From assembly GCA_012032975.1 (NCBI GenBank), contig JAAUPU010000201.1, positions 1 through 6,172 of the forward strand: DNA of 6,172 nucleotides, written 5' to 3'. Position numbers and translations under genes: made by a program. The notes under the pieces were generated by a model that ran no database searches, was not told the origin of the DNA, and worked only from the letters and a program-made list of their open reading frames with translations. The DNA comes from Caldilineaceae bacterium (GTDB lineage Bacteria > Chloroflexota > Anaerolineae > Caldilineales > Caldilineaceae). Shown piece by piece: positions 1-5,938 of the stretch. Position 1 is the first letter of the stretch; every line of letters starts with the position of its first letter.

Positions 1-136
1 CTTACAGGAATCGATCAGGTGTGTCAAACCCAATTTTCAGAAAAGCAAGCTCGGGTTTCTATCGAATAGCCGCTGGTGGTCGCTCATTCACGCGGATGAA
101 TCACTTGAATCCGAGTTGAATGGATTGAAATGTGGG

Positions 137-609
137 CTACCCGTAGCGTATAACAGCCTCTTCAAAGGCTCCTGTATGCGACGGAGCCTGATTGGCGGCC
201 AGAGATTTGACCACTTGCGCCAAATACGGTTCACCCAGCGACATGCGCTCAATGCGCATCTCGGATTCATCGAAGTAGTAGAGGCCGTCGACAGAGCTGA
301 GTGGGTCGTGGTAGTTGTTGCACTTCGCGCCGTCATGGATGGCTTCCAGCGTGCGAACTGTGCGCCCGTGGCAGGGATGCGCTTAAGCGAGGCCGTCGTG
401 GCGAATTCGTCTGCAAGACAGTTGAACGCCCAGTAGACCAGGCCATTTCCTACGCTCCATTTTTCGACCGCATCCAGCACGTGCGGGACGGGTGTGTCGT
501 CTATGGCGGTCTCCTCTGCGCGGCCAACGAGCTGCAACATCGAGACAAGTGTGGCTGCGATGCAACCGACGAGCACGGGACGCGCAAGCACATGAACAAC
601 ACGCAACAT
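137..609 (-). pseudogene. Frameshifted small secreted protein, possible beta-propeller-type blade
   Basis: The start ATG at 609 is preceded by AAGGAG at a six-base spacing, so this start is preferred over an upstream ATG at 708. Residues 1-32 (MLRVVHVLARPVLVGCIAAT...) look like a signal peptide ending near GRAEE, so the product is probably exported. The frame reads sensibly to ...SLKRIPATG (residue 82, nt 364), then turns into low-complexity Thr/Ser/Ala sequence. The adjacent frame takes over with TVRTLEAIHDGAKCNNY, DGLYYFDESEMRIER and ends ...EEAVIRYG at the TAG at 137-139. Adding one G near 363-365 joins them into a 157-residue protein. The pattern 'GLVYW ... LKRIP..GG ... LYYFD.SE.RIER' resembles repeats of beta-propeller proteins, but it would cover only one or two blades, so the gene may also be truncated. 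The family is not firmly recognised. It is either a decayed gene or an assembly indel. Confidence 0.65.
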
Positions 610-648
610 GATCGGCTCCTTCCGGGGATCAAACCGAAAATGACACCT

Positions 649-678
649 CTTATAGATCAGCAAGGAATAGATGAACAA
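649..678 (-). promoter_or_regulatory. Candidate sigma70-type promoter of the small secreted protein gene
   Basis: On the minus strand a TTGTTC (-35, 673-678) and TATAAG (-10, 649-654) are separated by 18 bases. This would start transcription near 641, about 30 bases before the ribosome binding site and the ATG at 609. It lies just past the terminator hairpin at 687-715, which fits a new transcription unit starting here. The match is by eye only. Confidence 0.4.
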
Positions 679-686
679 GAACAACA

Positions 687-715
687 AAAGCCGCTGACTG
701 TTTGTCAACGGCTTT
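687..715 (-). terminator. Rho-independent terminator hairpin (minus-strand transcription)
   Basis: AAAGCCG (687-693) pairs perfectly with CGGCTTT (709-715). After one C/A mismatch an inner TGAC/GTCA stem (695-698 with 704-707) closes a five-base TGTTT loop. On the minus strand the stem is followed by a T-rich stretch (TTTTGTTGTTCTTG), as in an intrinsic terminator. On the plus strand the following bases are GCGTGGGCG, so termination there is not expected. It probably ends the transcript coming from the STAND regulator, about 300 bases after that gene's stop codon. Confidence 0.7.
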
Positions 716-784
716 GCGTGGGCGCGGGATTGTCTCAGCAGCGAGCAAGATTGACCAATTGAAGCTGGTTATCAAAATTCACAC

Positions 785-887
785 GATACCGAGAAAAACT
801 CGGCATCAAACTACCATTGGTCTGACTTGCAAGTCAACACCCAAAAATGGGTGCGTCGGTGGTGATCCAGACGCCGTTGCGACGGCG
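785..887. repeat. Cluster of four short perfect inverted repeats in a gene-free stretch
   Basis: The gene-free stretch 716-1011 contains four close hairpin-forming sequences: CCGAG-AAAAA-CTCGG (789-803), the 14-base palindrome TGACTTGCAAGTCA (823-836), CACCCA-AAAA-TGGGTG (838-853) and CGCCGT-TGCG-ACGGCG (872-887). None is followed by a clear T-run on either strand, so they are not obvious terminators. With the terminator at 687-715 they make five hairpins in 200 bases downstream of the STAND gene on its transcript. They could be a structured 3' untranslated region, a binding site (the palindrome), or the remains of an element. The function is unknown. Confidence 0.45.
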
Positions 888-892
888 CGGGG

Positions 893-1019
893 TCATGAGT
901 ATGCAGCCAGGGCCGGCGTGTTGCCGAACATGAACGGCTGCGCGCCAGCCGGCGCGGTTACACCCCGTTGCGCCAGGCGGGATTCGAGTTCGTAGACGGT
1001 GTAGGTTGGTTCTATCGCG
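893..1019 (-). pseudogene. Protein-like open fragment of unknown family (possible gene relic)
   Basis: On the minus strand, in a frame different from the STAND gene tail, 42 codons read SAIEPTYTVYELESRLAQRG... ending ...FGNTPALAAYS at the TGA at 893-895. The composition and the amphipathic 'VYELESRLAQRGV' segment look like real protein. However, an in-frame TGA sits directly upstream (1020-1022) and there is no ATG, GTG or TTG start. It is therefore at most the remnant of a longer gene or a non-standard small ORF. It begins seven bases inside the end of the STAND gene and lies before the terminator at 687-715. No family is recognised, and chance openness in GC-rich DNA remains possible. Confidence 0.25.
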
Positions 1020-2001
1020 GATCAGCCCTGCTGTATTTGGACGACGCATCGACCAATGCAAGGACCGACGCATGTTCTAGCGATAACCTGCAGCCTGCAG
1101 CCCAGGCCTGATCGAAAGCAGTGTCGCCCAGTTGGGCGTGAGCTTCTTCCTGCAGGCGACGGTAGAAGGCCAGGTCGGCCGGAGTCAGTTCCAGGTGATG
1201 CTGAGCAAAGTGCGGAGCAACTACGCTCAACAGACGAACCGTCTGCGTGAAATCTTGTCGCAGGGAAGCCAAAGCGCCCAGCGCGGCTAGACAACGGGCC
1301 ACGATCAAGGTGTGCGCCATGCTCTGGCAGCGCTCCAGGCTTTCGAGCAGACAGACGCTTGCCCGTGCCAAATTGTCCAGAGCCAGCCAGAGGAGACCCA
1401 GATGGTGCAGGACAATCGTCAGCCCCATGTCGTCATCCAATTCTCGGAAGAGTCGAAGGCTGCGTTCACCATAGAGCAGCCCCGTCTGATAGTCACCCCG
1501 ATGCCAGCCATTTTCAGCCAACCCGCCGCAAATCCAGGCCAGGTCTTGTTTGCTGCCTGAATTGCTCACTGACGCCAGACTTCTGGACAGCAAGCGCTCG
1601 GCTTGTTCGTAGTCGCCTGCCAGGGAAGCCGATTCCGCCAGATTGTTCATTAGATAGATGTCTGTTGTAGCACTGTAGCCCATATCGGCCAGTTCCAGCG
1701 CTTCGGCTAGAAAATGTCGCGACAACGATATGTTCGACTCCTCCCGGGCCATTTGAGCTAGAGTTGAGAGCAGTCGCCTGCTCTCCTCAATGCAATCCAT
1801 TGTGCGGAAAATCCTCAGGCTCTCCTGGAAATAATGAACAGCTTGGTCTCTGTCATTGCCGGTACAAGTCCAGGCCAGATTTTCCAGCGTATGAGCTTCA
1901 CCCAACCTATCGTCCAAGTGACGAAAAAGGGCCAAACTCTCCTGGCACAGGGGTTTAGCCTCCGTCATCTTGCCCTGAGCACGTGTCAGGCGCCTGCCCA
2001 A
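1012..2001 (-). CDS. STAND regulator, C-terminal TPR part (separated by frameshift)
   Basis: This frame is the downstream half of the regulator encoded at 1986-3674. The TTG at 2001 only opens the frame; no ribosome binding site precedes it, and genuine homologous reading begins at about 1989. It encodes some 325 residues of helical TPR-like repeats, for example AKPLCQESLALFRHLDD, AVHYFQESLRIFRTM, YEQAERLLSRSLASV, YQTGLLYGERSLRLFREL and ARASVCLLESLERC, in roughly 40-residue steps. The end, 'QLGDTAFDQAWAAGCRLSLEHASVLAL', is the usual C-terminal end of this regulator style, so the protein is complete on this side. There is no C-terminal LuxR-type helix-turn-helix. The repeats are expected to form the ligand- or partner-sensing solenoid that releases the ATPase switch. 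Inserting one C at 1989-1990 restores one 887-residue protein. If the break is real, the TPR part is not translated, or only poorly. Confidence 0.8.
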   Translation of the reverse strand: MGRRLTRAQGKMTEAKPLCQESLALFRHLDDRLGEAHTLENLAWTCTGNDRDQAVHYFQESLRIFRTMDCIEESRRLLSTLAQMAREESNISLSRHFLAEALELADMGYSATTDIYLMNNLAESASLAGDYEQAERLLSRSLASVSNSGSKQDLAWICGGLAENGWHRGDYQTGLLYGERSLRLFRELDDDMGLTIVLHHLGLLWLALDNLARASVCLLESLERCQSMAHTLIVARCLAALGALASLRQDFTQTVRLLSVVAPHFAQHHLELTPADLAFYRRLQEEAHAQLGDTAFDQAWAAGCRLSLEHASVLALVDASSKYSRADPR

Positions 2002-3674
2002 AGCAGGGCTTGGGCCCGAACCGGCGTGGCCTTTGGATTCCGCGCCAGCGCGGCTGTCAACCTACGGCACCCCTCAACGTAGTAGCCGCGTCGCTGCCAG
2101 AATGGCCCCAACGCCGCGGCCAGCCGCAACTCTTCCTCTGCGATTGGCTGCGAATGGCTCCAGTCCAGAGCAGAACGCAGATTCTCCTCTTCTAACTCCA
2201 GCGCGGCCAACCCGTTTCGCTGGTCTTGGGATGGCGCGTCGTGTCCTGTTTTCTGGGTCAACCGGGAAAAATAGGCCAGGTGAAGACTACGGACCTGCTG
2301 TTCTTCCCCAGCTGCCATTAGTTTCTGGTATGCGTGATCTCGAACGGTTTCCAACAGCCGGAAGCGTGTGGTGCTTCCAGTATAGCGGTCCACGACGACC
2401 ATGGATTGGTTGACCAGGCGTTGGAGCAGCGTCAACGTCTCATTGTGCGCCAGCGGCGCCATCTCCCCGGCAACACCTTCCGCCGCCTCCAGATTCCAGC
2501 CGCCCCGAAAGACGGAGAGGCGTCGCAAGAGTACCTGTTCTGGCTCGGAAAGCAGATTGTGGCTCCATTCAATGGCCGCGATCAGGGTCTGGTGCCGCGG
2601 CAACACAGTTCGATTGCCGCTCATCAATAGATCGAAATCTTGGGCCAAACGCTCGGCAATCTCCTCTGGGCGAAGTAGATTCACCCACGCTGCGGCCATT
2701 TCGATGCCCAGTGGAATACCGTCCAGCCGTTGGCAAATATGGGCAATAGCCGGTGCATTCTGGTCGGTCATCAAAAACGTCTGCCGGGTCGCCTGCGCCC
2801 GTGCCACAAAGAGAGAGATGGCGTCATAAGCTTCCACCTCTTCCTTGGCAGGTTGTCCGCCGGGCAACGCGGGCGGCAAGGACAGAGGTTGAACTCGAAA
2901 GATCGTCTCACCGGGAACGGCCAAAATCTCCCGGCTGGTTGCCAGAATCTGCAACTGAGCGCAGGCACGCAGGAGCGCATCTGCCAGTCGAGCGACACCA
3001 TCCACGAGATGCTCGCAGTTGTCCAGGATCAACAAGGCCGGACGAGGACGCAGGTATTCGGTCAACGCCGAAAGAAATGGATGGTCGGGACTTTCGGTCA
3101 GGTCGAAGGTAGTTGCCACTGTTCGGAGCAGCAGCTGGGGATCGGTGAGAGCAGCCAACTCTACCCACCAAACGCCATGCACCACTTCCAGAGCGAAATT
3201 TTCGGCGACGCGCAGTGCCAGACGGGTCTTGCCGCAACCGCCCGCGCCGGTCAGGGTGATCAACCGCGTTTCTCCATTTCTCAGCAGATCGCAGATTTCG
3301 TCCAACTCCTCCCGGCGACCGATGAAGGAGGTTAGTTGAGTAGGCAAGCGATTGGAAACAGCTAGGGTCGTGCTGTCGGCAGCCGTGAGCGAACCGGTTT
3401 GCGCAGGCGCCTTCAAAACTGTCCGATTCCGTTCACACAAGACAAGCAGGCGATCAATCAGCGCTGGTTCATTCTGGATATGGAGAACAGGAACGAATAG
3501 GGCCAGCAACGTGGTACGGTCAATCGGGCGTTCGTTGTTTTCGATGCGGCTGACGTGGGACTCGCTGAAGCCGACGGCGATGGAAAGTTCTCTTTGGGAG
3601 AGGCGGGCGCGACGGCGCAGGAATCTGAGCATCCCGCCGACAGAGTCGAAATGGACAGGCGAAGAAGGCATCAT
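1986..3674 (-). CDS. XRE-family HTH / STAND (NB-ARC-like) ATPase regulator, N-terminal part of a frameshifted gene
   Basis: The start ATG at 3674 follows a strong AGGAGG (3681-3686) with six-base spacing. Residues about 8-65 form an XRE/Cro-type helix-turn-helix (MLRFLRRRARLSQRELSIAV, FSESHVSRIENNERPI), a DNA-binding domain. Residues about 112-400 are a STAND ATPase: FIGRREELDEI (118-127), Walker A GAGGCGKT (143-150), Walker B LLILDNCEHLVD (214-225), a sensor-like ILATSRE (243-249) and the GIPLGIEMAAA motif (319-329). A winged-helix/linker region follows (IEWSHNLLSEPEQVLLRRLSVFRGGW, 368-393), then an arm leading into TPRs. By family knowledge such proteins are ATP-gated signal-responsive switches, here probably a cytosolic transcription regulator. 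The frame stops at the TGA at 1986-1988 in the middle of the first TPR (...RAQALLWAGA). One added C at 1989-1990 continues it into the next frame as ALTRAQGKMTEAKPL, giving 887 residues. It is divergent from the YdhR-rhodanese gene. Confidence 0.88.
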   Translation of the reverse strand: MMPSSPVHFDSVGGMLRFLRRRARLSQRELSIAVGFSESHVSRIENNERPIDRTTLLALFVPVLHIQNEPALIDRLLVLCERNRTVLKAPAQTGSLTAADSTTLAVSNRLPTQLTSFIGRREELDEICDLLRNGETRLITLTGAGGCGKTRLALRVAENFALEVVHGVWWVELAALTDPQLLLRTVATTFDLTESPDHPFLSALTEYLRPRPALLILDNCEHLVDGVARLADALLRACAQLQILATSREILAVPGETIFRVQPLSLPPALPGGQPAKEEVEAYDAISLFVARAQATRQTFLMTDQNAPAIAHICQRLDGIPLGIEMAAAWVNLLRPEEIAERLAQDFDLLMSGNRTVLPRHQTLIAAIEWSHNLLSEPEQVLLRRLSVFRGGWNLEAAEGVAGEMAPLAHNETLTLLQRLVNQSMVVVDRYTGSTTRFRLLETVRDHAYQKLMAAGEEQQVRSLHLAYFSRLTQKTGHDAPSQDQRNGLAALELEEENLRSALDWSHSQPIAEEELRLAAALGPFWQRRGYYVEGCRRLTAALARNPKATPVRAQALLWAGA

Positions 3675-3716
3675 CGACTACCTCCTATTTGGCAGACAAG
3701 ACAGGTGCTGCCGATG

Positions 3717-3744
3717 ATCATAGCAGATGACGCAAGAAACGCAA
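3717..3744 (-). promoter_or_regulatory. Candidate promoter of the STAND regulator
   Basis: On the minus strand a good -10 TATGAT (3717-3722) has a weak -35 TTGCGT (3739-3744) 16 bases upstream. This would start transcription near 3710, leaving about 35 bases of leader with the AGGAGG ribosome binding site. The -35 lies inside the ACGCAAG direct repeats, so anything bound there would compete with RNA polymerase. This suggests autoregulation by the helix-turn-helix protein itself, which is an inference. Confidence 0.45.
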
Positions 3745-3772
3745 GTGATTTTTGGCAAAAAAAGGCAAGAAA
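3730..3772. repeat. GCAAG-type direct-repeat cluster, candidate operator in the divergent region
   Basis: ACGCAAG occurs at 3730-3736 and 3739-3745. The 8-mer GCAAGAAA occurs at 3732-3739 and again at 3765-3772, and GGCAA occurs at 3754-3758 and 3764-3768. All are in the same orientation. The two 8-mers are 33 bases apart, about three helical turns. The cluster overlaps the -35 of the regulator's candidate promoter and sits just upstream of the candidate promoter of the YdhR-rhodanese gene. It could be the binding site of the XRE domain, although part of the pattern may reflect the A-rich composition. Confidence 0.35.
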
Positions 3773-3786
3773 GACAACTCCACCCC

Positions 3787-3795
3787 TGCTATGCT
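3787..3795 (+). promoter_or_regulatory. Candidate extended -10 promoter of the YdhR-rhodanese gene
   Basis: TG-C-TATGCT (3787-3795) fits an extended -10 element. There is no convincing -35 at the right distance, consistent with an extended -10 or an activated promoter. The overlapping TTGACA (3795-3800) would be a perfect -35, but nothing like TATAAT lies 16-19 bases after it. Transcription from the first option would begin near 3802, giving a leader of about 48 bases. Confidence 0.3.
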
Positions 3796-3849
3796 TGACA
3801 CGTCATTCAACACGGCGAGCGAATGCTCTTGACTGAAAGGAGTCTGAAA

Positions 3850-4587
3850 ATGTCTCAAAAGATTCTACAGATCAATGCCCGTCTGGTGGTTACCCCTGAA
3901 GAATTTGAACGTCAAGTCAGTGTGGATCAAGCGCAGTTCTTTGCCGATGTACCCGGACTTCTCTGGAAGATCTGGATCATCAACCGAAAGCAAGGCGAAG
4001 CCGGCGGTCTCTATCTCTTTGCCGATGAAGCGACGTTCGAGGCTTATGTCCACGGCCCGATCGTAGCGCAATTGGCTGATCATACCGTTTGGACCGACTT
4101 CAGTGCCAAGGGTTTCGACTACTTGCCCGCGCACTCTGCCATTACTCGGGCGCCCGTGGGTGAAGGTCTGCCAGCAATGAACGGCGCGCCCCAAACCTTC
4201 AACGGCATGGCGGATGAAGCCTATCGGACGGTGCCCAGCATCAAACCGGCGGATGCCGAGCGCCGACAGAAGAAAGAAGTTGACCTGCTGGTCATCGATG
4301 TGCGCGACGCGGCCGACATTGCCCAGACCGGTACTGTTCCTGGCGCGCTCAATCTCTCGTTAGGGTCGCTCACCTATCTGGCCGACGCCGAGGTCCCGGA
4401 AAGCTGGCGACACCCTCAATTGGCAGACCGCTCCCGGCCCATCATCACCACCTGTATTTTGGGACCGCTGGGCGCGCTGGGCGGCAAGTTACTCCATGAC
4501 ATGGGCTTTACGGATGTACAGGTATTGGAGGGCGGCGTGCAAGCATGGATCGACGCCGGCCTTCCGGTGGCCCGGAATGGCATGTGA
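3850..4587 (+). CDS. YdhR-like monooxygenase-fold domain fused to a rhodanese domain
   Basis: The start ATG at 3850 has AAGGAG seven bases upstream. The frame also opens at 3823, but that start has no ribosome binding site and would place AAGGAG inside the coding region. Of 245 residues, about 1-98 match the small YdhR/dimeric alpha-beta barrel family (LLQ...-like ILQINARL at the start, then [26 protein letters not shown] at 35-60). This is a ferredoxin-like fold known as a putative monooxygenase or stress protein without settled chemistry. Residues about 145-243 are a single rhodanese domain ([52 protein letters not shown]). The expected catalytic Cys is C202 in the loop CILGPLG. It keeps the Cys and the Gly at +3 but lacks the frequent Arg at +5. 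Sulfur transfer through a Cys persulfide is likely. There is no signal peptide, so the protein is cytosolic. It is divergent from the STAND regulator, which may control it. Confidence 0.85.
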   Translation: MSQKILQINARLVVTPEEFERQVSVDQAQFFADVPGLLWKIWIINRKQGEAGGLYLFADEATFEAYVHGPIVAQLADHTVWTDFSAKGFDYLPAHSAITRAPVGEGLPAMNGAPQTFNGMADEAYRTVPSIKPADAERRQKKEVDLLVIDVRDAADIAQTGTVPGALNLSLGSLTYLADAEVPESWRHPQLADRSRPIITTCILGPLGALGGKLLHDMGFTDVQVLEGGVQAWIDAGLPVARNGM

Positions 4588-4632
4588 ATGGTACCCAACG
4601 CTCAAAGTTGTTGTTTTTTGTGCAAAAAAAGG

Positions 4633-4968
4633 TCAGTGTGATTTGTGTGGAAGTTGAGCAAGAATTGGGATGATGCTCAGCTTGCGTAATTTGAGGGCTA
4701 TAGTGGCAGCTTGGTGTCCAAACTCAGTGAAGTAATATTTGTGGCGTCCGCGGACGCACTTGACATGGCCCTGAACGCGGAGGCGCTTGAGGAGACGGGT
4801 CACTTGCCCCCCATTCAGCCCGACGAGATGTTGGCGGAGGGAGTTGTTGGTGAAACCTTGGATCACGAATTCACTGCGTAGAAAGGTGCGTAAGAGGGAG
4901 TACCAAAACAGATTTTCAAGAGAGCGGGGGATTATGCTACCTTTTTGACGTATACCAAGAAGTTGCAC
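4633..4968 (-). pseudogene. C-terminal remnant of a winged-helix DNA-binding protein
   Basis: The readable part (roughly 4633-4930) is a C-terminal winged-helix module: LRTFLRSEFVIQGFTNNSLRQHL, then NGGQVTRLLKRLRVQGHVK as the recognition helix, then CVRGRHKYYFTEFGHQAATIALKLRKL as wing and last helix. Similar tails ('...RDLR...LLKRLR.HGLI.K....YKYYLT..GR') end longer proteins of several hundred residues in many environmental bacteria, so this looks like only the last quarter of such a gene. The open frame begins at a GTG (4968) without a ribosome binding site, inside the end of the acetyltransferase gene. That gene overlaps it by 37 bases. The sequence is clearly more AT-rich than its neighbours, suggesting a separate origin. 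The family is recalled from pattern only. It could also be a short expressed regulator, but that is less likely. Confidence 0.55.
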
Positions 4969-5888
4969 GCAGCATGAAACCCTAAAGATGTATACAGCGC
5001 CCGCGCGGCTGCGTTGGCCGGATCAAAGCCCACGATCGCCCGCGCCATGCCTGCAGCCTTCATACGGCGCAGCCCTTCGGCCATGACGGCCTTGCCCAGC
5101 CCTCGGCCCTGAAAATCGGGATGGGTGGCGACCGGCTCGAAGAGGCCCACGCGATTCACCCCATCGAACCAGATCGTGCAGGCCGACGCGCCCCGACCAT
5201 CGGGCGAACGAACGATCAGATCGCGCTCGCCGTCGTACACCGGAGACGCCATGAATTGAGCATAATTCGAACAATAGCCCTCCCAGTTATCATCGGAGCC
5301 AAACGCGGCGTAGGTCACCTGGCCGCGCAGCCGACCATCGTCCGAATTGCGCACGCCTTGCACGGCAAACCCATCGGGCAAACGGACCGACGGCAGATGG
5401 TCCAGCGTCCGCTCGAAAAGCGGCGGGGGCAGGTCAGTCTCGATCTCCATAAAGCTGCGTGCCTGCATCAGCCGTTCCAGCACTTTGTCATAGTCCATGG
5501 CCCAAAAGGGCCAGATCTCGTTCCGTCCGGCCTCGCGCGCCCGCGCCTCTGCCCAGGTTACATATTCATCCATCACCGCTTCGTGCAGCGGCGTGCCGTG
5601 CAGCAATGGATGCACGAAGAGATCAAAACTGCCTTCATGGGCCAGGAAGATCGCCCACGCCTGCAAGGTCGGCGGATCGCTTTCAGCGCGTTCCCACAGC
5701 CGCAGATTGCGCTGGTTGGCGTGTTCGTCGGGCGGGTTGTGGGTCGCCCACTCCAAAACGCCGGGGTGCATGTACGAAGCGGGAATCCCCGACTGGGCGC
5801 CGAGAGTCAGTAGTTGGCGCATCTTCACGAGGTCTGTCGGGCCGCGGTAGGGTCGGGCTTGCAGGTTCAAGATGGATTTGGTTTCCAA
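4932..5888 (-). CDS. GNAT family N-acetyltransferase, two-part, 318 aa
   Basis: The C-terminal half (about 168-316) is a complete GNAT fold. The acetyl-CoA motif is VATHPDFQGRGLGKAVMAEGLRRM (253-276), with the Q260-GRGLG pyrophosphate loop. It is followed by NAAARALYTSLGF (292-304), the usual Asn plus Tyr/GF motif. The N-terminal half (about 12-165) is the right size for a second, degenerate GNAT-like domain without the QxxGxG loop, as in double-GNAT enzymes of the mycothiol-synthase type. The substrate cannot be told. The start is TTG at 5888: an in-frame TAA lies 18 bases upstream and no ATG or GTG lies between. The first in-frame ATG is codon 23, which would cut into the domain. No ribosome binding site is visible. 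The gene follows the Nudix gene by 21 bases on the same strand. Confidence 0.85.
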   Translation of the reverse strand: METKSILNLQARPYRGPTDLVKMRQLLTLGAQSGIPASYMHPGVLEWATHNPPDEHANQRNLRLWERAESDPPTLQAWAIFLAHEGSFDLFVHPLLHGTPLHEAVMDEYVTWAEARAREAGRNEIWPFWAMDYDKVLERLMQARSFMEIETDLPPPLFERTLDHLPSVRLPDGFAVQGVRNSDDGRLRGQVTYAAFGSDDNWEGYCSNYAQFMASPVYDGERDLIVRSPDGRGASACTIWFDGVNRVGLFEPVATHPDFQGRGLGKAVMAEGLRRMKAAGMARAIVGFDPANAAARALYTSLGFHAACNFLVYVKKVA

Positions 5889-5908
5889 TGTTTTGTGATG
5901 GCGTTATA

Positions 5909-5938
5909 TTTATATATAGCGCGACGAATCTGTTGCAA
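5909..5938 (-). promoter_or_regulatory. Candidate AT-rich promoter of the acetyltransferase
   Basis: On the minus strand TTGCAA (5933-5938) and TATAAA (5909-5914) are 18 bases apart, inside the last codons of the Nudix gene. A TATATATAAATATAA run surrounds the -10. Transcription would begin near 5902, leaving a leader of only about 14 bases and no Shine-Dalgarno before the TTG at 5888. Translation from this promoter would be close to leaderless. Read-through from the Nudix gene is the alternative. Confidence 0.35.

Noticed and set aside
26..58. AAACCC...GGGTTT inverted repeat downstream of the secreted protein gene
   Set aside because: A six-base stem encloses 21 bases, and the GGGTTT on the minus strand is followed by GACACACC without a T-tract, so it is not a convincing terminator.
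702..995. Plus-strand open frame of 97 codons in the gene-free stretch
   Set aside because: It has no ribosome binding site, its composition reads as translated noncoding DNA, and it starts inside the terminator hairpin.
1986..2001. Programmed ribosomal frameshift or translationally coupled gene pair in the STAND locus
   Set aside because: A -1 shift would be needed, but the codons before the TGA (GCA GGC GCC) form no slippery heptamer, and the TTG has no ribosome binding site and starts in the middle of a TPR repeat.
2730..3335. Plus-strand open frame of 201 codons
   Set aside because: It is antisense to the STAND ATPase core with its Walker motifs; it shows no ribosome binding site and no domain pattern.
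3823..3849. Upstream ATG for the YdhR-rhodanese gene
   Set aside because: No ribosome binding site precedes it, while AAGGAG sits seven bases before the ATG at 3850, where the conserved domain begins.
4596..4619. Possible terminator after the rhodanese gene (CAAC...GTTG followed by a T-run)
   Set aside because: The stem is only four base pairs with a seven-base loop, too weak for a call. The T-run before GTGCAAAAAAA could be chance in this AT-rich gap.
5121..5813. Long plus-strand open frame of 230 codons
   Set aside because: It is fully antisense to the acetyltransferase, whose motifs are clear. The plus-strand product has no recognisable pattern, and long antisense frames are common in GC-rich genes.
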